Origin: Halichoerus grypus
Lineage: Eukaryota; Chordata; Mammalia; Carnivora; Phocidae
Length of the DNA stretch: 64,000 nt
Reading direction: 5' to 3'
NCBI RefSeq assembly: GCF_964656455.1
Contig: NC_135714.1
Location: 121,401,631-121,465,630, forward strand
Numbering within the stretch: position 1 is the first letter of the stretch; each line of letters starts with the position of its first letter. Position numbers and translations under genes: made by a program. The notes beneath the pieces are model-generated. The model was not told the DNA's origin. It saw nothing but the letters and a program-made list of their open reading frames with translations, and did no database searches. Shown one piece after another: positions 24,126-35,072 of the stretch.

Positions 24126-26248
24126 CATGTCCACTCTTTCCTCACCCCATATAATTCCCCAGTGTAAAAACAAAGAAACACACAAACACACAAACACAAC
24201 TAAACTAAAACACAAAAAAACCAGCGTGCCTTGTTTACTGAAGGTACTTAATGAACATACACTGAATGAGTGGGGCTTGGAATTAGTGGGGCCATTGACT
24301 TCTAGGACTACATTGGTAAACTTTCATGTACTTTAAAAGTTAACTTTGAACAAAAGGTAAGTCATAATTTGATATTTTTACTTCTGAACCTTTTAGTTAG
24401 AATGGCACAGCTACTAGGTATGCAGTGCATGAAAAAGGATATTCTCTAAAATACGTTCAAGTGCATACTCGTGTCCAGTATTATAAGACCCAGAGAGAGA
24501 GCCCAGTCTCTGCATATTGCCACGTTTCTCTAGGCAGCAATCTTGGAACTGATGTTATAGTTAAATACACATCTTCACTAAGCCTTTGGTGTGAATGGCA
24601 AAAGAGATAAACTGTGTAAATGCATTTTTAATCCACAGAAAAATATTTTTTAAAAATACTCCTTCCCTCTATAAACATTCTCATTTATTCACAGTAACAA
24701 CAGCTTCTGCTTTCAAAAGCTGTCTCCTTCAATTACAACTTTACAACAATAACAGCAAAAATGTCTTTCTGGAAAATCCATTGCCCTCCTAAACACACAC
24801 AATCTTTTGTGAATTCATTACTTTACTCTCACTAGAGCTCTATCTTTAAAACAAACCTTCTAGGAGATAGGCTAGGACTCTCCTAGAGTCCAAGAGGTAG
24901 ACACAAAGCTGTTGGAAATAAAAGACTGAATATTCAAATATTAAGAAGCTTAGGCCTCTTACACATTAAACATTTTTTGGCACTTACTGCCATCCATTCC
25001 CTTTTGCTTTGCTACCTACAAAAATAAAAGGTAAATCAGATGAAATAAATCTCAAGGAGACAGGTGATTGCTAAGGCTTACTTGAGAAATATCTTTTTTT
25101 TTTTTTTTGAGAAATCTCTTAACACTCTGGATCTTGGCATTCCAACTGTAAAAGTACGATATTCTTGATACTTGATGAAATATTCATGCCAATCTCTGGA
25201 AACAACCTTACGGTACACTTTTTCTCTACATGACTTGTTTTGTCTTACCTTGTTTAAATATTTCAAAAATACATGCTTTTCCTCTTCAGCAAAATTGCAA
25301 GTTTCTGGAGGTCATAATGATCCTCTGAACCTTCCATAAAGGAACACACTACTAAGCACATAACATGCTTGAAACACAAAACTATTGAATAGCATAAAGA
25401 GAGAAATGAGATTAAAAACAACTCTATGAAGAATGAAGAGAAATAATTGAACACAAAATAAGTCCTAGGGAAACTGGAAGAAAATAGCCAAACCTGCCTT
25501 AAAGTTTTTACATATAATACATAAAGCATTGGCAAGAATATTAAATAGATGAATAGTTTTTAAACTTGGTTCCCTACACCCCCAGGGCTGCTGTGGCTAG
25601 AGGGATGGGGGAGGGTGTTGACAAGAGAAGCCAAGTACATGAACAGGCATCGGGCCCTTTTCCTTACTCCTGCCAAACACCAGCTCCAGTGAAATTTTTT
25701 TGATTAATACTGAAATTCCATGTACAGTTCTGTATGGAAAGAAAAAGTTTCTGCTGCTAAAAAAAAGAAAATAAAATTAGGGTTAAGATCACTAAAATAG
25801 AACATAGTTTAAAAAGGAGAAAGTTTATCTTCTATATAAAAGATAGTTTTAAAGCCTACTGATGACATATTCAAGGAGGAATTCCAACAGGGGGAATATT
25901 TCTCTAAGCCTATGAGTGTGGCAGACTTGTCTTACTCATACTTTTGTCCTACCACAGTCCTTAGTTTGTGGGAAGTGTTCAATATAGGCCTGTGGACTGA
26001 CTGAATGGAAGGTCTGCTTGCAGATTGTTGTTCTTATATTTTCCTGAAATTTGAGAGACAGTCAGAATATAATCTAACCCCAAAGTAGAATGCTGAGCTC
26101 TGCCCCAGTTAAAATGAATGAATGCAACAGATAAATGAGACACTGTTGAGTCCTCCTTGTATGATCTAGGTCTGTAACTCTGGATTAGTCAAGTCTTCTT
26201 TAGGGAGAAAGATTCGAAAATGTATCTTCATATGGCATTTCATACTGT
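24126..26248. other. Intron, no recognised feature
   Basis: Nothing beyond short CA-rich and T-rich runs (24172-24220, 25092-25108). Confidence 0.5.
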
Positions 26249-26665
26249 GATGGTTAATTTATGTGTCAACCTGTCCCGATATTTAGTTAAATGCTATGGT
26301 AGGTGTTTCTGGGTGAGATTAACATTTGAATTGGTATATTGAGTAAAGACCTTGCCCTCACTATTTTGGGTGGGCCTCATCCAATCAGTTGAAGGTGAAT
26401 AGAGCAAAAGGCCGTCCCCTCCCTGAGTAAGAGAGAATTCCTCTTGACAGACTGACTTTGAACTGGGACACGGGCTTCTTCTTGCCTTTGCAATCAAATT
26501 GAAACACTCGCTTTTCCTGGGCTTCAAAATCACTGGCCTTTGCCTTAGCACTATATCATAGACTCTCCTGTGTCTCCAGCTTGTGGACTCATCCTGAAGA
26601 TGTTAGGACTTGTCAGCCATCATAATTATGTAAGCCAGTTCCTTATAATTAATCTCTCTGTCTCT
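26249..26665 (+). mobile_element. Ancient LTR-like interspersed repeat, plus
   Basis: TGATGGTTAATTTATGTGTC, GAGATTAACATTTGAAT, GGTGGGCCTCATCCAATCAG, AGCTTGTGGACTCATCCTGA and AGCCAGTTCCTTATAATTAA follow a common mammalian repeat. I place it in the LTR class from memory, without a family name. A CT/CA microsatellite grew at its 3' end. Confidence 0.6.
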
Positions 26666-26687
26666 GTTTCTGTCTCTCTGTCTCTCT

Positions 26688-26730
<43 letters not shown>
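26652..26730. repeat. (TC)n then (AC)n microsatellite
   Basis: TCTCTGTC-rich half followed by about 19 AC units. Confidence 0.95.
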
Positions 26731-26731
<1 letters not shown>

Positions 26732-26809
26732 CCCAAAATAAAACCCTAGACTGTCCTGATTGCTCATATAATTAATACGGTAGCCTTGTAAGACAAATGA
26801 TAATGTTAT

Positions 26810-26935
26810 TACCTGTAAAAATCTGGAAATTGAAAGATTAAGTAATTTTCTATAATCATAAGCATGTACGGAATGGCAGATATAGGTTCTTGAACTAAGG
26901 TCCATAATAATTCCAATTCTGTGTTTTTATCATTA
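26810..26935 (-). mobile_element. Probable MIR fragment, minus
   Basis: GGAAATTGAAAGATTAAGTA and GGAATGGCAGATATAGG fit the inverted MIR core; diverged. Confidence 0.5.
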
Positions 26936-29093
26936 CAACACACTTTCCCCTGCTCAATCCATTTTAAATCAAGAATCTTGGCACATTAGAAAAAAACTCT
27001 AAATGAGTTTTGCCATATTCGTTCCTGTGCAGATATTGTAATATTCAAACAGCAAAATAAAACACATATTTCTATTGTCAGCTTGATGATACTAAGCACT
27101 CTACAGGACCTCTCATTAAGTGATACCATGAATCCATAATGATGAACTTAATGGCACACAGCATCTGCCCTCAGTATGGGGAGGTGGTAGGGCCTAGTGT
27201 ACTTTCCATGATAAGTAACATACCACATGGTATTCTAACTGAGCATCAACACTGTATGAAGAAAAATGAAACAGAAGAAATAACACTAATCAGGTATGAA
27301 TCACCAGTGGAGTCCTCACGTAATATCCTCATCTTTGGATATTTAGGACTTAAGATTTTTCTCAGAGAAAGCAAGCAAGAGAGACAGAGAAAAAAATACA
27401 AAGAGAAGCAAAGTGAAAGAGAACGCTGTAAAACATTTACGAGATTCATCGGTTTGAGGTCTATTTGATATATATGAGACTTAAACAGAATGGCTAGTTC
27501 CCTATCACTTTCCCACTAATCAATGTTTCTTTAAGGTCAGTAAAGATTTTCAGTGTGCCTTTATTTCATCCAAGTATGCAAATGTCGATAGAACTCTCAA
27601 AAGGCATGCGCTTCAGCCATGTCAGAATAAATAAGGCATAGAACGAGGCTGGAGAAGTAGACACAGGATCCTGCCTGCCTTGTAGGCCACGTGAAGGGGA
27701 AGCCTTGTCTGTTGATAAATCTTGAAACAAAGTACGTAAATTATATTTCAGAATATTAGACCACGTCAAATGGACAGGCTGGGTCACTATGTTGTACAAT
27801 CCTACTGCATATATTTTTGTATAGCAAGGATGTTTTTGAAAAAGAACTTACCTGGATATATTCTAGTTCTAGTTTATAATTCCTAATATATAATTTTAAC
27901 ACTTTTAAAAAGGCACTTCTGTAGTGTTATCAGTCTGAAATAAATGGACTTTATCGTAAAGTATGTTGAGAAGAAATGTCTTCTGCATTTCTCTCAAACT
28001 AGATATAATACTTAGGAAAACAATTTAACAGTATATGATAATATTTAAGTAAGCATGTAGAACATGTCTCTCAAACATTTATCTCTGTGCAGCAACTAGG
28101 CTTTCAGCCTGGGATTTCAAAATATCATACCAACAATCTTTTTCATATATAAGAATATACTACATTCAAAAAATAGATTTAGGATATAGGTATATATCTA
28201 CACAGATACTTATAATTCTATAATATAGCTATACAATATAGAATACGGAACACTCGAAAATATAGTGTTGAAAAAAATTGTTTGCCTTCATTGATATAAA
28301 ATATTTTATCACTACAAACTTAGTATATGTGTATTTACAAACACTAATATATAAGACAAGGCATGTACATTCTCCCAAAGAAGTAGTAATGAAACTTTGT
28401 ATGTTCCAACACTATCATATTTTTCCCTACTAAAGTATTTTGGTACATATTTTTTATATTTTATTTACAAGATTGTTTCCCTGCATCATACACACAATAT
28501 TTATGTTTTATATAAAACCTAAGAAAGTCTTCAAGTTAATTCTTATAAAATATTTCTTTTCTTCTAAACTGCCAACATACATGCCAGAAAGTCTCTCTTT
28601 CCCCCTCCCTGGGATCAAAAGAGAAAAATATATGATATAAATCAAACTATTTTTTTTCCTGGAGAGTTTTATGGACCATGGAGTTTTGTACCAAGACAGG
28701 CTTTTCAAATATCGTCTTACAGCGTAGGACGGTACACTTTTTCTGATACAGCCAAACACTATATGGTCACAGAACCTCCCATCTAAAACTATATGTGTGC
28801 ACACCGTGATTTAATACTATATTTGTAGCTGTCATGAAGCTTCAACGCTATAAGTACCATCATTTTATCTAATAACTAATGTATTTCAATGTAGACTGAG
28901 CACAGCAAACCTTTGAAGTAGGACAAAATCCGAAAAAACACTCAACATAAACAAAATACGTGGCAACAGTAAAACAAACTATAAAAATTTTATAGGTGGT
29001 AGTTTGGCAAGACCTACATAACTTGTCTGTGTGCAACCCAAGCTGAGAGACTGTAAAACTTAAAGCATTATAAACACAGGCAAAGACACATAT

Positions 29094-29159
29094 AAACACA
29101 CAGGCACGCGCGCACACACACACACGCGTGCACACACACACGCACACACACACACACAC
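29094..29159. repeat. (AC)n/(GC) microsatellite
   Basis: AC run with CGCGCG and ACGCGTGC interruptions; alternating purine-pyrimidine throughout, so a potential Z-DNA former. Confidence 0.93.
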
Positions 29160-29589
29160 TTTCTATGTATTTGGGATCTCTGAGTTGTCTTTAACATGTC
29201 ATTCTCCTGTCCTTTTCCATTATAACAACTCCATAATAAGCCAGTTGCCATTTCTCCCTATCCTTCAGGCATGCTAGATCAAAGAACTGGTTTGCTTTTT
29301 AATTACTAATCCCTTATGTACAATTTAGTAAACTTCTCAAAAACAATGTGTTATACTGAGTACTTTGTAAGCAGAACCTCCCCCTCTTCTCTTCCCAACA
29401 CGTTATTCTAGTATGGTTCTCAAGAGGTTAAATATCAGGGCTGTCTCAAGGAAACTCCTATTGGAAATCTGCATTTTATAATATTTTCGATCAGACTGTG
29501 TAAGTCTGTAATGTGAGCCATGGATTTTAAGAAGATAAAGTCACAGGCAGAAAAGCCATTAATAGACTGTTGCACTGTCACAGGCAAGA

Positions 29590-29712
29590 CGTGATGGTGG
29601 TTGGGATTAGAGTAGGTGGAGTGAACATGTAAAAAAATGAGTAAATGAGTTCATTATGTTGTGCACCTGAAATTAACAATGTTATATGTCAATTATACCT
29701 CAAAAAAAGAGA
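29590..29712 (+). mobile_element. Short L1 3'-end fragment
   Basis: The string ATGTTGTGCACCTGAAATTA followed by ACAATGTTATATGTCAATTATACC and an A-rich run resembles the very end of an old L1 3' UTR. The 5' limit is vague. Confidence 0.45.
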
Positions 29713-29913
29713 AAAATAAACAAAACAGAAATAAAAGCAGCATGTAGTCCATGCAAGAAGTCTGTTTCAAAAAAAGAAAGAAGATAATAAGGACAAAATC
29801 AGAAATAACAGACAATAGGAAGAGTAGAATTGACAAGTCCACAAGAATTCTCTTTCAAAAAAATCAATAAAGTATATTAATCCTTATAACAAGCATACAA
29901 AAGCTACATGAAT

Positions 29914-29997
29914 AAACTACAATATTGTATTTGTATGCATAAAAGAAGATTTTAGCAGGCCATATTCTTGAATGTGAAGAGCAAATATTCCAAATAT
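29914..29997 (+). repeat. 84-bp local duplication, first copy
   Basis: Identical over 84 bp to 30502-30585 in the same orientation, starting AAACTACAATATTGTATTTG and ending ATTCCAAATAT. No flanking direct repeat recognised. Confidence 0.93.
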
Positions 29998-30501
29998 GTC
30001 AGTTCTTTTGAAGGTAATTTTGTTGTTGTCACTGTTTAATTTTCTTAATTACTTTAGTGATGACAATGGAGAGGCATGGAAACTGGCAAGTATTATAAGG
30101 AGGTGAGAAAGAAATGGAACACTGAGAAAGTGATATTGAAGAAATTAAGTTTTCAGAAATGTGGCTAATTGGCATTTCATTTTATAAATGTAATCAAATA
30201 AATTCCAGATAATTAAAATTAAAATAAACAAAAATGTTGAAAGTATTAATACTGAACTAAACTCAAAGACAAACTTTATAAGTATCTCAAAGGCCACATG
30301 GAGCCCATGGGATCTCAGTGGTTATCTGTCATCCCATCATAGAAACCACTAGGCATCCAAAGGATGCTATAAGGAATCCAGGATCTTTTTGTCACTGTTG
30401 CCATGAGAACACAGTAAGCCCATCCTCATTTACCTACGTATTTTCTTGAGGTAGGGAAGGGGTAAAACTTAAATTCTAAATGACTGGTAATTTTCCAAGA
30501 C

Positions 30502-30585
30502 AAACTACAATATTGTATTTGTATGCATAAAAGAAGATTTTAGCAGGCCATATTCTTGAATGTGAAGAGCAAATATTCCAAATAT
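30502..30585 (+). repeat. 84-bp local duplication, second copy
   Basis: Identical to 29914-29997, 588 bp away. Flanks differ completely between the copies, which fixes the duplicated unit exactly. Confidence 0.93.
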
Positions 30586-32263
30586 TGTGGAATAGTCATC
30601 CACAATTTTTTAGACCAAGGCTGAGGGAGAACTAAATTTTGAATAGACTTCAATGTTTGAAAATAAACTGTTTAAATTAAAAGAAATGAAGATATAGTTA
30701 ACTGGCAAGTCTATTCTCTGTTATTTATTTGTAAGGGTTTATGTATTTGCTTTCTATTGCCGTGTAGCAAATTACAATTCTAAATCCATCATCCAGGGAT
30801 AACCATTGTTAATATGTTCATATATATATATATATATAAGTATTGCTCTAGTATATATCTAGTCTATTTTTCCTTCTAGTCTTTTTACGTATCAGTAAAA
30901 ATTCAGATGCAATAATTTTCACTGATTAGTAGCCTACACTTTTATTTAACATTATGTCGTAGAATCACAGATGTATTCATAAAACAACTCAAATAAGCAA
31001 GAAAAACTAAGCATGATACCAGGGCATGACAGTCATGGGGACCAAAATTCTGCTTCCCATAGGAAGGCTTATGAAGATGAGAATAGATGTAAAAGATAAA
31101 GACACAATATCCCTTCTGGGTGGTAAATTTAGAAGAATTTTACTTTTTCTTTTTTGTTTTCTGTATTTTTACTATACTATTTTCTATAGTGCATATATTA
31201 TTTTTTATGGAAAAAATCCAATGTAATGTAATATAATTTTCTCAGGAAGGATTTCCAAGAATGCAAAGGAAGCATTTTGCACTGTTTAGGAGTGTTGAAA
31301 GACAAAAGCACTATGGCACCTGTAGTCTTCATCAAACAAGGTAAGAGAGTTCATCTAAGTTTTGGGGTTTAGGAAGGAGGCTGAGGTGAGTAAAATACTT
31401 TCTGGGATCTGAGTAAGACTAGGGTTAAAAGAAGCTAAGAAAAGAACATCAGAGTAAAGCTTTGTCCAGGCTGGAGATTCTACCCAGCCAAGAGAAATGA
31501 TATAAGTTCTTTTGCGGGACAAAGCCCACTCTTATATTTTTAATTTATTATGTTATGTTATATAAATTTTATAATATAATTTAATTTTTATGCTATATCA
31601 ATTTATAGTAATTGTAATTCTTAATGAAATTATTTTCTCAATGGATGGTATAGATATTCAAGTAAGTTTTGTGAGCGGCATTTTTTGAGTTCCTGCATAT
31701 TTATGTCCTTTCCATCACCTTCATTCATAAAATATTCATAACCTGGCCCTATACAATAAAGTGGGGTCACAGGCTCTTCCTCTCAAAAATCAGTGGATGT
31801 TATTCTATGGGCTTCTACAGGGAAGTATAAGGTTACCCTGGTTTTACCATGTCAAAGAAAAAACACCAAAGCTGCCTAAGTTTTTACTGTTTTCTTTCAA
31901 GCTTTTGCATGAGTTCTTCTTCCCCAAGAACACTTCAAGTTATTTGGTAGTGTCCAGCTCTGTGCTTTGTACATCTAACATCTTCTCTCTCATCATTCTG
32001 AACATTTTTCACCCTCGTTTAGCATTTGAGATGAGCTTATCATGTTTGCCTTCCACATTACTGATACAATTTCTCAGTGTCAGATCTGTTCTTTTCTGCT
32101 GGCTCTGTAGACTTAATTTGGTTGCTTCATTTTAAAATTTCATTATTCCCTGCATTATTCCCTCCGTTTTACAGCATTTTCCCTAAAAGATGATAATTAT
32201 TTTCTTATGGATTTCTAATTCTGTTTCATAATTAAGAGATTTAAACAGAAAAGGTGGTGGAGA

Positions 32264-33303
32264 GGAGCAGATGGCAGAGGAGTAGGAGACCTGGATTTTG
32301 TCTGGTCTCAGGAATTCAGCTGGATAGGGATCAGACCATTCTGAACACCTACAAACTCAACAGAAGATCGAAGAAAAGAATAGCAACAACTCTCTGAACA
32401 GAAAAGCGACCACTTTCTGGAAGGTAGGACGTGCGGAGAAGTGAATCCAAAGCGATATTTGGGAGGATAGACGGCGGGGAGGGGGCCTCTGTCAGCCGCT
32501 ACCGGCAAGTGATAGAGCCGCGGAGCACAAAATCGGAACTTTTAGAAGTCAGCTCCGCTGAGGGACCTCGATCTGGTGGCTGAGCGGGGGGTGGAAGCCT
32601 CGCGGGACAGTGTGGTCTCAGGACCGTCGGGGTCACAGAAAGACTGGGGGTGCCTGAGTGCGGCAGAGCTCCCAGGTATCAGAGTGGGGAAGCCGGCTGC
32701 AGAGACGGAGCTGAGGCGCAGGCTCTCAGCTCGGGGTTGCCATAAACCGTGATCCGCGGCACAACTGGGCCACTGCTCCTCCAGCAGGGACCCAACAAGC
32801 GGCAGATCCGGGGAGACTCCCCTTCCTCCCCTGGGAGGAGCGGTGCGGGAGCGCACCGCAGGGATCTGCTGGGTTTGGGAGACTCCACACGGAGTCGGGT
32901 GCCAAAGATAGAAACGCTCTGTCACAGGCAAGGTGACTGTGGTGTGCCGCCGGGGATGGGGAGATGGGAGTGATTGACTGCTTTTCTCTGGGGGCTCACT
33001 GAGGAGCGGGGCCCCGAGTTCTTGGCTCCTCCGGGGCAGAGATTGGGAGGCTGCCATTTTCACTCTCGGCCTCCAAAGCTGCATGGAAAGCTTGCAGGAA
33101 ACAAAAGCTCCCGAGAGCAAACCCGAGTAGATTACTTAGCCCGGACCGGCAAGGGCGGGGCAATTTTGCCTCCGGCAGAGACATTTGGAAACCACGGCAA
33201 CAGGCCCCTCCCCCAGAAGATCAGCAAGAACAGCCAGCCAAGACCAAGTTTACAGATCAATGAGAATGGCAGAACTCCAGCGCTAGGGGAATACAGCACA
33301 TAG
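32264..33303 (+). promoter_or_regulatory. L1 5' UTR: GC- and CpG-rich internal promoter region
   Basis: This kilobase is sharply more GC- and CpG-rich than the surrounding AT-rich intron, with many CG dinucleotides between about 32400 and 33200. L1 5' UTRs contain the internal sense promoter and, in several mammals, an antisense promoter; the role here is inferred from position. An antisense frame of 180 codons (ATG at 33084 to a stop at 32542) is open through it. Downstream, 33304-34090 is T-rich low-complexity sequence with two diverged repeats of a segment ending TTCTTCTAACAGA and an (AT)n run. Confidence 0.7.
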
Positions 33304-33496
33304 AATTCATGGCTTTTTTACCATGATTCTTTAGTCTTTCAAAGTTAATTTTTTTTTAACTGTCTTTTATTTTTTTAAATTTTTATTTTTCCCTTTTTCA
33401 ACCAACATCTTATCAATCCCTTTTTTAAAAAAAAAAATTTTATTTTTCATTTTTAGAGTCATATTCTATCCCTTCATAGTAGTTACCCTTATTTTT

Positions 33497-33498
<2 letters not shown>

Positions 33499-33542
<44 letters not shown>
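33499..33542. repeat. (TA)n run within the L1 5' UTR
   Basis: About 22 TA units inside the L1, so it grew after insertion or was present in the source copy. Confidence 0.95.
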
Positions 33543-33544
<2 letters not shown>

Positions 33545-34094
33545 TTCTCTCTTTAAAATTTTGAGATACAGTTTCTTCTAACAGATCAAAATATACCCGA
33601 AATCTCTAGTGTATGGCTTTGTTCTAGTCTCCTGCCTGATCACATTCTCTCCCTTTCCTTTATTTTTTCTTAAATCCTCTTCTTTTTTCAAACAACTTCT
33701 TACCAATTCCTTTTATAAAATTTTTTATAATTTTCATCTTTACAGTCATATTCCATCCCTTCAACGTATCAACCCTTATTTTTGTACATATGTAAGTTTT
33801 TCTTTCTTTAAAAATTTGGGAGGCACTTTCTTCTAACAGACCAAAATACACCCAAAATCTAGTGTGTGGCACTGATCTATGCACCAGCCTGATCATATTT
33901 GATCATATTCTGTTTTTTTTTGTTTGTTTTGTTCTGTTTTTGTCTGCTTTTACCTTTTTCTTTCTCTTTTTTCTTTCTTTCCCTTTCTTTTCCCCCGGCT
34001 TCAGGTCTTTTCTGATTTGTTTAGAGTATATTCTCTGGGGACGTTGTTACCCTGTTAGCATTTTGTTCTCTCATTCATCTGTTCTCTGGACAAA

Positions 34095-34991
34095 ATGACA
34101 AGATGGAAAAAATCACCTCAACAAAAAGAACAAGAGGTAGTACTGACTGCTAGGGACCTACTCAATCCAGACATTAGTACGATGTCGGATCTAGAGTTCA
34201 GAATCATGACTTTAAAGATACTAGCTGGGCTTGAAAAAAGCATGGAAGTTATTAGAGAAACCCTTTCTGGAGAAATAAAAGAACTAAAATCTAACCAAGT
34301 CAAAATCAAAAAGGCTATTAATGAGGTGCAATCAAAAATGGGGGCGCTAACTGCTAAGATAAATGAGGCAGAAGAGAGAATCAGCGATATAGAAGACCAA
34401 ATGATGGAAAATCAAGAAGCTGAGAAAAAGAGAGATAAACAAGTACTGGATCACGAGGGCAGAATTCGAGAGATAGGCGATATGGTAAGACGAAACAACA
34501 TTAGAATAATTGGGATCCCAGAAGAAGAAGAAAGAGAGAGGGGGGCAGAAGGTATATTGGAGCAAATTATAGCAGAGAACTTCCCTAATTTGGGGAAGGA
34601 AACAGGCATCAAAAAACAGGAGGCACAGAGAACCCCTCTCAAAATCAATAAAAATAGGTCAACACCCCGACGTCGAATAGTAAAACTTACGAGTCTCAGA
34701 GACAAAGAGAAAATCCTGAAAGCAGCTCGGGACAAAAGATCTGTAATGTACAATGGCAGAAACATTAGATTGGCAACAGACCTAGCCACAGAGACCTGGC
34801 AGGCCAGAAAGGACAGGCATGATATATTCAGAGCAGTAAATGAGAAAAATAGGCAGCCAAGAATACTATATCCAGCTAGGCTGTCATTGAAAATTGAAGG
34901 AGAGATAAAAAGCTTCCAGGACAAACAAAAACTAAAGGAATTTGCAAACACGAAACCAGCCCTACAAGAAATATTGAAAGGGGTCCTCTAA
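34095..34991 (+). CDS. L1 ORF1 protein, 298 residues, intact
   Basis: The frame runs from ATG to TAA without interruption. The N-terminal part is basic and followed by a long charged, heptad-like coiled coil (about residues 45-125, rich in E, K, I and L), which in L1 drives trimer formation. A central RRM-like part contains NNIRIIGIPEEEERERG, the standard ORF1p signature, and the C-terminal basic domain includes TPRRRIVKL and LYPARLSLKIEGEIKSFQD. ORF1p is an RNA-binding chaperone that coats L1 RNA in the cytoplasm. The length is close to that of other mammalian ORF1 proteins. ORF2 begins about 80 nt downstream, the usual spacing. Confidence 0.93.
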   Translation: MTRWKKSPQQKEQEVVLTARDLLNPDISTMSDLEFRIMTLKILAGLEKSMEVIRETLSGEIKELKSNQVKIKKAINEVQSKMGALTAKINEAEERISDIEDQMMENQEAEKKRDKQVLDHEGRIREIGDMVRRNNIRIIGIPEEEERERGAEGILEQIIAENFPNLGKETGIKKQEAQRTPLKINKNRSTPRRRIVKLTSLRDKEKILKAARDKRSVMYNGRNIRLATDLATETWQARKDRHDIFRAVNEKNRQPRILYPARLSLKIEGEIKSFQDKQKLKEFANTKPALQEILKGVL

Positions 34992-35072
34992 GCAAAGAGA
35001 GAGCCTAAAAGCAACATAGACCAGAAAGGAACACAGACAATATACAGTAACAGTCACCTTACAGGCAATACA

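Larger units (their letters stand above)
26936..32246. other. Intron, mostly unclassified
   Basis: Contains the listed microsatellite, L1 end fragment and 84-bp duplication. The rest, including the open frames at 27139 and 31761, shows no recognisable family or splice context. Confidence 0.5.

Noticed and set aside
32542..33120. 192-codon minus-strand frame as a host protein-coding exon
   Set aside because: It lies wholly inside the L1 5' UTR. Kept only as an L1 observation, starting at the true ATG at 33084.
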